This document shows positions 18,246-25,941 of a DNA stretch of 64,000 bases, piece by piece (the stretch's first letter is position 1; each line of letters starts with the position of its first letter). Made by a program: the position numbers and the translations under genes. The stretch lies in contig NZ_JAAHGO010000001.1 in NCBI RefSeq assembly GCF_010672455.1, positions 113,595 through 177,594 on the forward strand, read 5' to 3'. The notes below the pieces were generated by a model. The model saw nothing but the letters and a program-made list of their open reading frames with translations. It did not search any database and was not told the DNA's origin. The DNA is from Okeania sp. SIO2C9. Lineage in GTDB: Bacteria > Cyanobacteriota > Cyanobacteriia > Cyanobacteriales > Microcoleaceae.

Positions 18246-20384
18246 TTACGCCTCAATGTAGCTTTTCACTGTTTTGACAAAATTGCCTTTTGAACGCTGA
18301 TACTCGTAAAGCGTTTTGAAAAACTCAAGATCGACCTTGCGCCAGCTAACCCAGCCAATTCCTGAATATGTATCATCAGACAACGAGTACAGTACAAACC
18401 TTAACACATTGTTGATGTAAATCAGCGAAAACCCCTCTTGCTCCAGGATGACATTCTCTGTAGCACTACGCTGATGTACCATGATCTGGAATGGTGATTC
18501 GTTTTTCCAGTCATCTTGAATAGATTGATTGAGATGATTATATACCCTATTCTTGAAGTGATGAGCTTCATGCTCAAGCACAAAGCGCTCTTCTCTATCG
18601 GTATCCATTGCCGTTGTCCTGAAAAAATCATGCTTTCCCTTGGTTATAATCTTGCGGACAAAAGGAATGGAATATATAGCCTTGACATTACCTAAAGCAT
18701 AAAGCGTTTCCACCGTCTCCAGTTGTGAGACAAAAAAGCGTCCCTGGTCAAGATCAAAGCTATTATCAATCACTTGCTTCAGTTCAGGAACTGTCTCCAA
18801 CTTATCAGGATCAATATCGCTTAACAAAGCCGGGATGCTTTGTCTTTTTTGATATTGCGTATCAGGAACCAAAGTAAGTTCTCCCGTCTCCCCAGTAAGG
18901 AGATGATCTCTTAGTTGGCGTTGGAAAGAAGGAAAGTATACCTCCTCCTTTTTATTCCAAAAAATTGACTTAATTGACAACTCTCCCGATGAACTGACGG
19001 TATTATTAGTCTTCCAGTCTGCAACCACATGACCGACAATTTGTGATTTACCCAGGTGGGGTTCTCGTTCAGCTTGCCAAATCTGTACAGCTTTATGGGT
19101 TGGTCTGACGGGACCGACTTTCAAACTGTATTCGTGATCGAAGCTATAGCTATAAGCTTTTTCTTCTTGACGATTCTGTTGCGCGGTTCGCTCAATTTTA
19201 CCTTCCATACCTGTTCCTTGAAGTGATAATGTTACTCCTGCGGATGTTTGTACAGAAGAAAGGCTGATTGTGACATTAGTATCATTGAATGAAATATTCT
19301 CATCATTCAAAGTAGCATAGTATTCTTTTATCAGAGTAAACCTAATTCCAGACAAATTATTGAAAGAATCAGTGTTTCGCAATCTTTTTACCAACTCTTC
19401 ATACAGCAAACTTAGTATTAGTGATGAAGGCAGTGCAATTAACACTAATATTATCCATTCAGAGAGAGTCGATAACCAGAAAAAGGAAAGAAAAGAATTA
19501 CTGAAAAAAATAGGCTCTGTTTCATCAAAGAACATATCAAATGCCAATACATATTGATTTCCATTAGTGTCTTTGAAACGATACCAGAGTGTTCTTATGG
19601 CATTGGGCGTAAAAGTATCAGTGATATCAATGAAAGTTCCAGTAAGTCCTGATGTATCTCCAGAAAAATCTTCCAAATAAACAGTCTCATATTGACTTAT
19701 ACCAGATTTATACCAAGGGCGCTCCCTGTAGTCAATTCTTCTCCCATTATTGTAAACTCCCTCTTTAGTACCAGGATAAAGAGCTATAACACCATTTTTT
19801 TCATCAAATAAGTACACAGTGTCTATTCTGAATCCAGGTAGTCGGTCTAAAAAATTAGAATCGCCTGTGAGATTGTTAATAAATATTCTGCTATATTCTA
19901 GACTAACGTCTTCACCTTTTTTCGAGACTAACTCAGCACCTTGCCCACGCACAATTTGGTCAAATTGACGAACAACAATGTCTTGTTTTGATTGCTCAGA
20001 GCGCTTTTTGTAGTCGGTTTTCGATTCTGTATCAAAGTCAGCGACACGGATACAATCAAAAAAGGCTTCTTTTTGATTTTTTCTTATGGATATTATGGGG
20101 GGCTTCACTTGTGGATTACATTTAGGAATAGTTTTTTCGAGACCTACCTCGTCCCTTATGAGCAGTTTATCTTTAACAATTTTCTCAAGATTTTCCTGAG
20201 CGTCTTTGATAAAATCCTCAAAAACCTGAGTATTAGGTGTTCCTTCTTTCAAACCTTGATACCATGCAATATTAAGAGCTTGTCGCTCTAATTCCTGAGG
20301 TAATCGAAAACTTGGAACTGCAACGAAATAGAATGCGATAAAAGCGAGTAAAAACCTTACTGGTTTTACAGACTGGAAATTCAT
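18246..20384 (-). CDS. Membrane-anchored protein with Cache-like sensor region (unrecognised cytoplasmic part)
   Basis: A 712-residue protein from the ATG at 20384, which has a GGAG site eight to nine bases upstream; this is preferred over an upstream ATG that would add nine codons. A first membrane helix (about 10-28, FLLAFIAFYFVAVP) and a second (about 305-335, FFWLSTLSEWIILVLIALPS) enclose a ~270-residue outer domain. That domain contains RIDYRERPWYKSG, a phrase typical of double-Cache ligand sensors, followed by GTFIDITDTF. The ~370-residue cytoplasmic part lacks recognisable kinase, cyclase or chemoreceptor motifs; HHFKNRVYNHL is histidine-rich but unassigned. A sensor with a novel output domain is the best reading. 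It stands alone. Confidence 0.6.
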   Translation of the reverse strand: MNFQSVKPVRFLLAFIAFYFVAVPSFRLPQELERQALNIAWYQGLKEGTPNTQVFEDFIKDAQENLEKIVKDKLLIRDEVGLEKTIPKCNPQVKPPIISIRKNQKEAFFDCIRVADFDTESKTDYKKRSEQSKQDIVVRQFDQIVRGQGAELVSKKGEDVSLEYSRIFINNLTGDSNFLDRLPGFRIDTVYLFDEKNGVIALYPGTKEGVYNNGRRIDYRERPWYKSGISQYETVYLEDFSGDTSGLTGTFIDITDTFTPNAIRTLWYRFKDTNGNQYVLAFDMFFDETEPIFFSNSFLSFFWLSTLSEWIILVLIALPSSLILSLLYEELVKRLRNTDSFNNLSGIRFTLIKEYYATLNDENISFNDTNVTISLSSVQTSAGVTLSLQGTGMEGKIERTAQQNRQEEKAYSYSFDHEYSLKVGPVRPTHKAVQIWQAEREPHLGKSQIVGHVVADWKTNNTVSSSGELSIKSIFWNKKEEVYFPSFQRQLRDHLLTGETGELTLVPDTQYQKRQSIPALLSDIDPDKLETVPELKQVIDNSFDLDQGRFFVSQLETVETLYALGNVKAIYSIPFVRKIITKGKHDFFRTTAMDTDREERFVLEHEAHHFKNRVYNHLNQSIQDDWKNESPFQIMVHQRSATENVILEQEGFSLIYINNVLRFVLYSLSDDTYSGIGWVSWRKVDLEFFKTLYEYQRSKGNFVKTVKSYIEA

Positions 20385-20462
20385 TGAATAATTTCTCCAA
20401 AACAACAACATCGCTCAAACCAAACAGATTGAGGGAACAGCTAAAGAAGACTAAATATAATC

Positions 20463-20549
20463 AGGACTTACGCAAAGGCACTATTTATATTCCAAATACT
20501 ATTGGACAATAGTTTTGAGCGCTATATATGACGTATCTGCGTAAGTCCT
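20463..20549. repeat. MITE-like element, AGGACTTACGCA family (copy 3)
   Basis: An 87-bp element with ends aggacttacgcaaagg and atctgcgtaagtcct, just upstream of the Cache-like gene. Its interior differs from copies 2 and 4. Confidence 0.75.
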
Positions 20550-20684
20550 AATTTTATATAGAATCCGGTTACACAGTATATGTTTATAATTCTATCCACA
20601 CTTTCTCGCCTTCAATCTCCGGAAACGCTCAACCCTTCCCACACCCAAATATATGATAAGTATTCAACCGGATTTGATATTACA

Positions 20685-20791
20685 GGTACCGAAAGCAATT
20701 GGGCCACGTAGCTAATTACAGCTTGAGGAATGTCTGCAAAACGCTCAGGGAAACGGGTTTCTAAACGATTTAATTTTTGGCGTTGCTGAAA
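20685..20791 (-). pseudogene. Possible Tn3-family transposase fragment
   Basis: Read leftwards, about 36 codons without a stop give FQQRQKLNRLETRFPERF and then ADIPQAVISYVAQLLSVP. The second half resembles the N-terminal DUF4158 part of Tn3-type TnpA (IPxxVxxYVAxQL). The fragment has no start codon and is bounded by repeat arms (ccggatttgatat on one side, ggcgttgctga on the other). The match is short, so this is tentative. Confidence 0.3.
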
Positions 20792-20842
20792 TGTAATGGT
20801 AAGTAGCTGAAGGTAAAATTGAAAAACTTATTTTTTGCGTTC

Positions 20843-20995
20843 ATGCTTAATCTAAAAATCATTGGAGTTGGTCTTCTAGACATTGTTATCGGTTTATTAG
20901 CAATTGTGGGAACTATTGCTGCTTATCAATATCCTCGCCTGAGATTACTGGAAGAGGAATTGCCCGATGCTATTCGTGATATAGAATCTGGTTGA
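20843..20995 (+). CDS. Small putative membrane protein (50 aa), doubtful
   Basis: Fifty codons from an ATG at 20843 encode one hydrophobic helix (IIGVGLLDIVIGLLAIVGTI) followed by a charged tail YPRLRLLEEELPD. The last few codons lie inside the TATAAAATCCGG-family element, which suggests that the original end was replaced by the insertion. No clear ribosome site is seen. It could be a gene remnant or a chance frame. Confidence 0.3.
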   Translation: MLNLKIIGVGLLDIVIGLLAIVGTIAAYQYPRLRLLEEELPDAIRDIESG

Positions 20996-21136
20996 ACAGT
21001 CGTCATTGCGATAGCAAACGGCAGCGTTTGCGAAGTATTCCGTAGGAAAGCAATCTCAGGGGTGCGCGGAGATTGCTTCCTTCCACTCCGTTCCAGTCGC
21101 AATGACTTAGCTATAGTAATTATCCGGATTTTATAT
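20979..21136. repeat. MITE-like element, TATAAAATCCGG family (copy 2)
   Basis: A 158-bp element with ends atatagaatctggttgaac and attatccggattttatat, and an internal hairpin of cattgcgat...cgcaatgac. Same orientation as the copy at 4957-5107. Confidence 0.75.
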
Positions 21137-21203
21137 GACTCCTAATATTATTCAACCAGCCGTTAAAATAGGCTGGCTAATTTTCTTGTATCTATTTTTA
21201 GGT

Positions 21204-21887
21204 TTATCCAAACAGTTGTGTTTGTCCTTGAACTTCCTCAGATCCCCGATGAATTGTTCGACTACCTTTAGGAATGTAAATCCAGCCAAACTCTTGCAGG
21301 CGGTAAGTTAAATTAGAAATGCTGACGCCTAACTCATCCTTAATTTTATAAAGATTTGACCACTTAGTTAAATCTTTGCCTTGTCTTTTCTCCTCAAGAA
21401 TCGATTTTGGCATCAATAAACAGCCTGCAAAATATTGAGCTTGCCATTCAATAGAATCAATTTTGCTGCCACTTGCACCCCGACAAACAAAAGGCTGTTC
21501 TGACTGATTTGGTGTTCCATAATCACCAAGGTCGAGTTCTAACTGTTTCACAACTCCATCTGCTTCATCCTGATTAATATGCAGCACCCAATGACCAATT
21601 TCATGGGAAAGTGTTGATTCTTGAAAGCCTTGAGGCTTATCTAAAATCTTTTCATTGAGTTCAATCAGTCGTTCGGTTGGTAAAATTCGGGCAGCGATCG
21701 CTCCCCCTTCGTCAGGAGGAATTTCATCCCAAACCACTCCCAAGTCTAAAAAATCAGCAACTAAAGAAGCTTCAAAAGGCCATCTGGGAGCAAAATTTGT
21801 GGTCTTATGCATTCGCCTGAGAATATCATTTGCCCGACGCTCAATCGACTCTTTGCGATAAAAGCAATACGGTTTGAGGATACTCAC
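21204..21887 (-). CDS. ImmA/IrrE-family metallo-endopeptidase
   Basis: A 227-residue COG2856-type zinc peptidase. The zinc motif HEIGH lies at residues 95-99 within TLSHEIGHWVLHIN, and the third-ligand region EWQAQYFAGCLLMPKS follows at about 155-170. A C-terminal helical part with SNLTYRLQEFGWIY resembles a winged helix, as in many relatives. Family members (ImmA, IrrE) cleave a paired XRE repressor to switch on mobile elements or stress genes. Its start is three bases downstream of the stop of the XRE gene, so the two are one operon, which supports that function. Whether the target is the neighbour is inferred. Confidence 0.88.
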   Translation of the reverse strand: MSILKPYCFYRKESIERRANDILRRMHKTTNFAPRWPFEASLVADFLDLGVVWDEIPPDEGGAIAARILPTERLIELNEKILDKPQGFQESTLSHEIGHWVLHINQDEADGVVKQLELDLGDYGTPNQSEQPFVCRGASGSKIDSIEWQAQYFAGCLLMPKSILEEKRQGKDLTKWSNLYKIKDELGVSISNLTYRLQEFGWIYIPKGSRTIHRGSEEVQGQTQLFG

Positions 21888-21890
21888 GGC

Positions 21891-22229
21891 TTATTCTCCT
21901 TCTGTTGCAGCTTGAGATATTCTGTGAGCGAACTCAGGATTTTCTTGCATTCGTCGGAACAATGCTAGCATCTCTTTTGGATTTTGTTTGAGAATTTCCT
22001 CGTACTGTTGAGGAATTCTGCCAGCGAGGAAAATTAATTCCTCTTCATCCAAATCGAGATTTCTAGCTAACCCACGAATCACTTCTTCTTTTGGTGCATA
22101 GTCGGCGCGATCGTTCTCTAGCTTGGACAAATATGTAAAGTCCACTCCTAAGAATTTGGCCAACTCTCGTTGGGAATATCCTTTTTCTTTACGGGCCTGT
22201 CTAATTAACTTTCCAAAACTTTTTTCCAC
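21891..22229 (-). CDS. XRE-family transcriptional regulator
   Basis: A 112-residue helix-turn-helix protein. The HTH spans about 9-60 with the XRE pattern RQARKEKGYSQRELAKFLGV and DFTYLSKLEN. The C-terminal half (about 65-112) is helical and acidic, with no second known domain. It is the first gene of a two-gene operon with the ImmA/IrrE peptidase. By analogy to ImmR/ImmA and DdrO/IrrE, it should repress its own operon and be removed by proteolysis under stress. The 186 bp in front would hold the operator; no clear palindrome is seen by eye. Confidence 0.88.
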   Translation of the reverse strand: MEKSFGKLIRQARKEKGYSQRELAKFLGVDFTYLSKLENDRADYAPKEEVIRGLARNLDLDEEELIFLAGRIPQQYEEILKQNPKEMLALFRRMQENPEFAHRISQAATEGE

Positions 22230-22475
22230 GGCTTTTACCTCCTAATAAGCATTGTAAGCAACTTTGACGAAAATTTCAACTTTACTCTTGACGATAAAAT
22301 CAACATGCGCTACAATAAATTTAGTTGATAAATAAATCAACCAATGAGACACTACTGGTAAGGTTGAAAATTAAGTCAATTAAATTTAGGCTCTATATAT
22401 GGAGTAATACTCAAGTTGGCTAATTGTAAATTTATGAGAGTCTCAACAAGTACCGCTCACCTGGAGGATAGCATT

Positions 22476-22742
22476 ATGCTGAGAACCTGGACAGATACAC
22501 ACTACAAACTGGAAGACGAAGACTGGCTGTATATTGCCACCCATGAAGAACAGAGTTCAGCTTCTCTTGTTTGCCCAGGGTATGCAAGAGATGGGGAAGG
22601 CTTCAGTATTCACTTTACTCCTAGTCATATAGAAATGTTAGAGCATTTGTTGGGAGCATTGCGAATTATTAAAGCGCAGCAGGAAGCAACTACAGATTAC
22701 CAATATCCACAACCAGCAAAGGCGACACATCTTATTAATTAG
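22476..22742 (+). CDS. Conserved-looking hypothetical protein (88 aa)
   Basis: Start chosen at the ATG at 22476 because GGAGG lies eight bases upstream (22463-22467); an ATG at 22434 would add 14 weak residues. The 88-residue product starts MLRTWTDTHYKLEDEDWLYI and carries SIHFTPSHIEMLEHLLGALR, an amphipathic helix near the end. No membrane segment. I do not recognise the family. It lies between the XRE/ImmA operon and the coiled-coil module, transcribed away from the former. Confidence 0.6.
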   Translation: MLRTWTDTHYKLEDEDWLYIATHEEQSSASLVCPGYARDGEGFSIHFTPSHIEMLEHLLGALRIIKAQQEATTDYQYPQPAKATHLIN

Positions 22743-23062
22743 GGTTTGCTAATTGGTTGGTGGGGGGTAGGACACGGAGACGTGGGGACGCGGGGATGGG
22801 GAGATGGGGAGATGGGGAGATGGGGAGACGCGGGGATGCGGAAACACGGGGACGCGGAGACACGGGGACGCGGAGATGGAGGAACAGGCAATGGTTTCAC
22901 CATAGCAAGGAACGAGTTGGTGTTTGACTTATTTTGATGATGAACCGTAAGACACCAGAGATATTTTTCCTACTGTTGCCTGTTCCCTATTCCCTGTTCC
23001 TTGCTATATAACCTACTACTTTTTTCAAGGCAGGCAAAAAATAAAATTCAAGGAAATAAAAG
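22743..23062. repeat. G-rich direct tandem repeats (ggggacgcgg / gggagatg units)
   Basis: Between 22764 and 22882 the + strand consists of short G-rich repeats, mainly gggagatg and ggggacgcgga units. A related sequence in inverted orientation sits at 52325-52420 with the same flank (tagggcttgctgaaaaaatt / tagggtttgctaattggttgg). Runs of three or four G could form quadruplexes. A cctgttccctattccctgttcc tract follows. No gene. Confidence 0.65.
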
Positions 23063-23773
23063 ATGTCTAATTCTAATGTTAAAGCAAAAATTTATGTGTT
23101 TGGAGCTAAACCGAAACAAGCTTTATTGGTACCAGAAATTCCTATTGCAGTTCGTAACAATTGTCAGTCAGGACAATGGGTAATTGGAGACACAGATTAT
23201 GGTTCTAAAATCTCAATGACAATTATCAAGTTTAGCAAATTTTTCGGCAATTTAGGTCAAACAATTAATACATTATGGGGTCAAATTTGGTTTGTTGCAG
23301 AGTCAGGAGAATTACCTCATGGAGTGTTAATGGTGACATATATTAAAAGTCGTTCTTTGAATGATTTTAATCGTTTAATTGCTTCAGTTCAGAGTCAAGG
23401 AGTGGAGCCAGCAACAGGGATTTTTCTTCCTGAATTTGTGAAGCATAGCGGTCAAAAACCAGATGAAAATGGTGTGGTAAAACCTATCAATTATTACAGC
23501 TTAAAATGGCGTTGGCAAGAACGTACAGATTGGTCAATTATTCATCAGGCCGCAGCAGTGCTTTCTGACGAAACTAATTTATCAAGAATGATTGACTTAG
23601 AAGGAACTAGAAAAATGGTTTGCTTAGATAATTTATCTGCTGAAGAAACTGCTAGTTTGATGGTAGCTCATACTAATAATAATCAAAATTCTTCTTTACT
23701 AGGTTCAAATATTAGTAATGATACAGCTTTACTAACAGGAAATGAGTCTTTAGCTGCTGCATTATCTTCTTGA
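23063..23773 (+). CDS. Hypothetical protein, first gene of the coiled-coil module
   Basis: A 236-residue soluble protein I cannot assign. It has an AAGGAA ribosome site before the ATG. The sequence is rich in strand-like segments: KIYVFGAKPKQALLVPEIPI, then WGQIWFVAESGELPHGVLMV, and a middle part with FLPEFVKHSGQKPDENG and NYYSLKWRWQERT. The last ~45 residues are low-complexity (Asn/Ser/Leu). No signal peptide, no known nucleotide-binding or catalytic motif. Its orientation and spacing link it with three downstream genes. A role in binding nucleic acid or as a structural subunit are both possible; neither is supported directly. Confidence 0.7.
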   Translation: MSNSNVKAKIYVFGAKPKQALLVPEIPIAVRNNCQSGQWVIGDTDYGSKISMTIIKFSKFFGNLGQTINTLWGQIWFVAESGELPHGVLMVTYIKSRSLNDFNRLIASVQSQGVEPATGIFLPEFVKHSGQKPDENGVVKPINYYSLKWRWQERTDWSIIHQAAAVLSDETNLSRMIDLEGTRKMVCLDNLSAEETASLMVAHTNNNQNSSLLGSNISNDTALLTGNESLAAALSS

Positions 23774-23953
23774 AGAAGGAGTCAGGAGTCAGGAGTCATA
23801 AGACAGAATAAATTGACTCCTGAGGAGGTCTTCGTGACTTCCAGCCAAAGGCTGTTGATGAATATTTTGCGTCTCTATTTACAGCTTTTAGCTTGAAATT
23901 TTTTGTAGTTTTATACCAAGAAAACAAATTTGGGAAAACTTAAAGAGGTGCAA

Positions 23954-24343
23954 ATGAGTAAAATTGCTAAATTCAGGATTTATCAGAGTGCCAAAACACC
24001 AAAAAAACAGCAATGGGAAGATAGTTTACGGGGAAAATTAGAAGTTAAGCATCAAATTAGAACTGATACTATTAATGACCTGGAAAATTTCAGTCAAGAT
24101 TTACAACATATTAGTTTAGTTGTTGAATCTATTCAAAATAACTACCAGGTATTACTGACAGAAAATAGTCGCTTAAAATCCACTCTTTTAGAGTTAGTAG
24201 ATGACTGTTACTGCTGGAAAGGAAATCGCTGTGAAAAATGCCAGAAAATTCTCAAGTCATTAGCACCAGAAACGACTAGGAAAAAATTAAATACTGCCCA
24301 AGAATATGAAGAGATTTTGAAGCAACTTCGGAAATTGGGATGA
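23954..24343 (+). CDS. Hypothetical coiled-coil protein with Cys cluster
   Basis: A 129-residue protein from the ATG at 23954, preceded by GAGG; a TTG eight codons upstream is less likely. Residues about 1-45 are basic (KFRIYQSAKTPKKQQWEDSL), residues 45-90 are a likely coiled coil, and then comes CYCWKGNRCEKCQ, a four-cysteine cluster that could bind zinc. The last part is again helical and basic. No family is recognised. It sits second in a same-strand set of four genes, 180 bp after the 236-aa gene and 139 bp before the first long coiled-coil gene. Confidence 0.7.
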   Translation: MSKIAKFRIYQSAKTPKKQQWEDSLRGKLEVKHQIRTDTINDLENFSQDLQHISLVVESIQNNYQVLLTENSRLKSTLLELVDDCYCWKGNRCEKCQKILKSLAPETTRKKLNTAQEYEEILKQLRKLG

Positions 24344-24400
24344 GTGGGTGGGAACGGGTGGGTGGGAACGGGTGGATGGGTGGATGGGAACGGGCAAGAT
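24344..24400. repeat. ggaacgggtgggt tandem tract
   Basis: Directly after the preceding stop, the unit gggtgggaacgggt and its variants (gggtggatgggt) repeat about four times. Like the tract at 22.8 kb it has closely spaced G runs on the + strand. Confidence 0.6.
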
Positions 24401-24482
24401 GCCCATTCCACAAGACCACAAAACTATTAAAATCATCCCGCATTTATGCAACGCTGAATTATCAATATTAGGGAGAAAAAAA

Positions 24483-25478
24483 ATGACACAAACTGCATCA
24501 GAAAGTAGCAAATTTAGAGTGATAAAATCATTTGAAGAAATTTTAGCTGCTAGGAAAAGTCTTGCATCAAAAGTAGCAACTAAGGAGGAAGAAGCAGAGA
24601 AGGAAAAAGGGAAACAAATCCTAGAAGCTGCTGCTACTTATACCACAGATAGTATTGTTAAAGGTTTGGCTGATTTACAATTAGATTTTGGTAGTATTGT
24701 TAATCAGTTATTAGACAATTTGCATCAAGAATCTACTAAACTTGAGGAATTAAAACTTGCCATTGAAATTGAAAATCAACATTTGCAAGAGTTACAAAAA
24801 GTTCGTGTTGTTGCTGATGCACTGCATATTTTAACTCAAGAACATCAAGAAAAATTAGGATTTATAGAGCATAATTTTAGCGAGCATCAAGAAAATATTG
24901 CAAAGGATATGACGACTAAGCGAAAGGCTTGGCAAAAGGAAGAACAAGAGTATGAAGCAGCAATTGAAGAGGAAAATCAATTGTTAATTAAACAACGAGA
25001 AAATGAAGCTGCTGACTATCAATATGAATTGGAACATCAGCGTAAAATTGAAACGGATGAATATGAAGAAATGAAGCGAAATTTGGAACGAGAATTACAG
25101 GAGTTAAATCAAGAGAAGGAAAAGAAATGGCAGGAAAGAGAAAGTTATTTGGCAGAAAATCAAGTTGAATTTGAAGAAAATAGACAGAAAGTTGAAGGTT
25201 TTGAAGAAGAGTTGAAGCAGGCTTATGTGAAGGCGAAGGATGATGCAATTAAAGAAGCAACCCGACAGGCAAAAGTTAAAGAAGATTTATTTGCTAAAGA
25301 GTGGGAAGGAATGAAGAATGGTTATGAGTTAAAGATTAAATCTTTAGAGGAAACAATTCAGCGACAAACTGAACAAATTAATGATATTTCTGTTCAGTTA
25401 CAAGCAGCAATACAGCAAGCACAAGATTTAGCTATGAGAGCTTTTGCTAGTTCTAATAATGGCGCTCAAACTAAGTAG
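24483..25478 (+). CDS. Long coiled-coil protein A (paralogue of 25942-27042)
   Basis: A 331-residue, highly charged protein. The start at 24483 has a GGGAG site just upstream; the open frame extends 45 codons further up through G-rich repeats, which is not credible protein. Residues about 45-60 are Lys/Glu-rich; about 60-100 hold TDSIVKGLADLQLDFGSIVNQLLDNL; from about 95 to 320 it is almost continuous heptad-type coiled coil (ELEHQRKIETDEYEEMKRNL). It ends in QAQDLAMRAFASS. Similarity to the next gene extends through the N-terminal LADLQ/ISEL part, the middle and the final helix, so the two are paralogues. It may form filaments or a hetero-oligomer; no known cytoskeletal family is recognised. 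Confidence 0.75.
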   Translation: MTQTASESSKFRVIKSFEEILAARKSLASKVATKEEEAEKEKGKQILEAAATYTTDSIVKGLADLQLDFGSIVNQLLDNLHQESTKLEELKLAIEIENQHLQELQKVRVVADALHILTQEHQEKLGFIEHNFSEHQENIAKDMTTKRKAWQKEEQEYEAAIEEENQLLIKQRENEAADYQYELEHQRKIETDEYEEMKRNLERELQELNQEKEKKWQERESYLAENQVEFEENRQKVEGFEEELKQAYVKAKDDAIKEATRQAKVKEDLFAKEWEGMKNGYELKIKSLEETIQRQTEQINDISVQLQAAIQQAQDLAMRAFASSNNGAQTK

Positions 25479-25941
25479 TTGTTGTTGAAAAGAAGAAGGA
25501 AGAAGGAAGAAGGAAGAGGGAAGAAGGAAGAGGGAAGAAGGAAGAAGGAAGAAGAAAAAATCTTACGTTTTCTGAGTTTTAACCTTTCCTTCGACTGTGA
25601 TAAAAGCTATAAACTACATTCATCATATAGCCATTCAGCAACCCTAAGATTTGTCTACTCTATCCAGTAGCTCGTAAGCATTTAGCTAGCCTCTTGCAGA
25701 GGAACTGCGTGAACAGCTAAAAATCTAAGGGTTTAAGTCCCCCACTATATTTTAAAAAGCCCGTGGTGCGCCTTTTATGGGGGATTAAAACCCCCATTAT
25801 ACACCTTGAGAAGCTTATAGCTGACCGCTGACTGCTATTTCAATTGGTATAAATATTTAGGTGGTATTTATACCAAATATCCCCACCTATATCGCAGCTC
25901 AATTCAGTCGAAAAAATCGCAAATTTAACAGGAGAAAAAAA
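25479..25941. repeat. Purine tract and palindromic repeats between the coiled-coil paralogues
   Basis: A gaagaaggaag tandem tract (25487-25556) is followed by a segment with ctagcctcttgcagaggaact, also seen in similar form near 62250, and by the facing pair agtcccccac / gggggattaaaac, a hairpin of about 60 bp. No gene is seen. Confidence 0.55.

Noticed and set aside
22746-22937. 63-codon Gly/Asp/Arg-rich frame in the G-rich tract
   Set aside because: Translation of simple tandem repeats; absent ribosome site.
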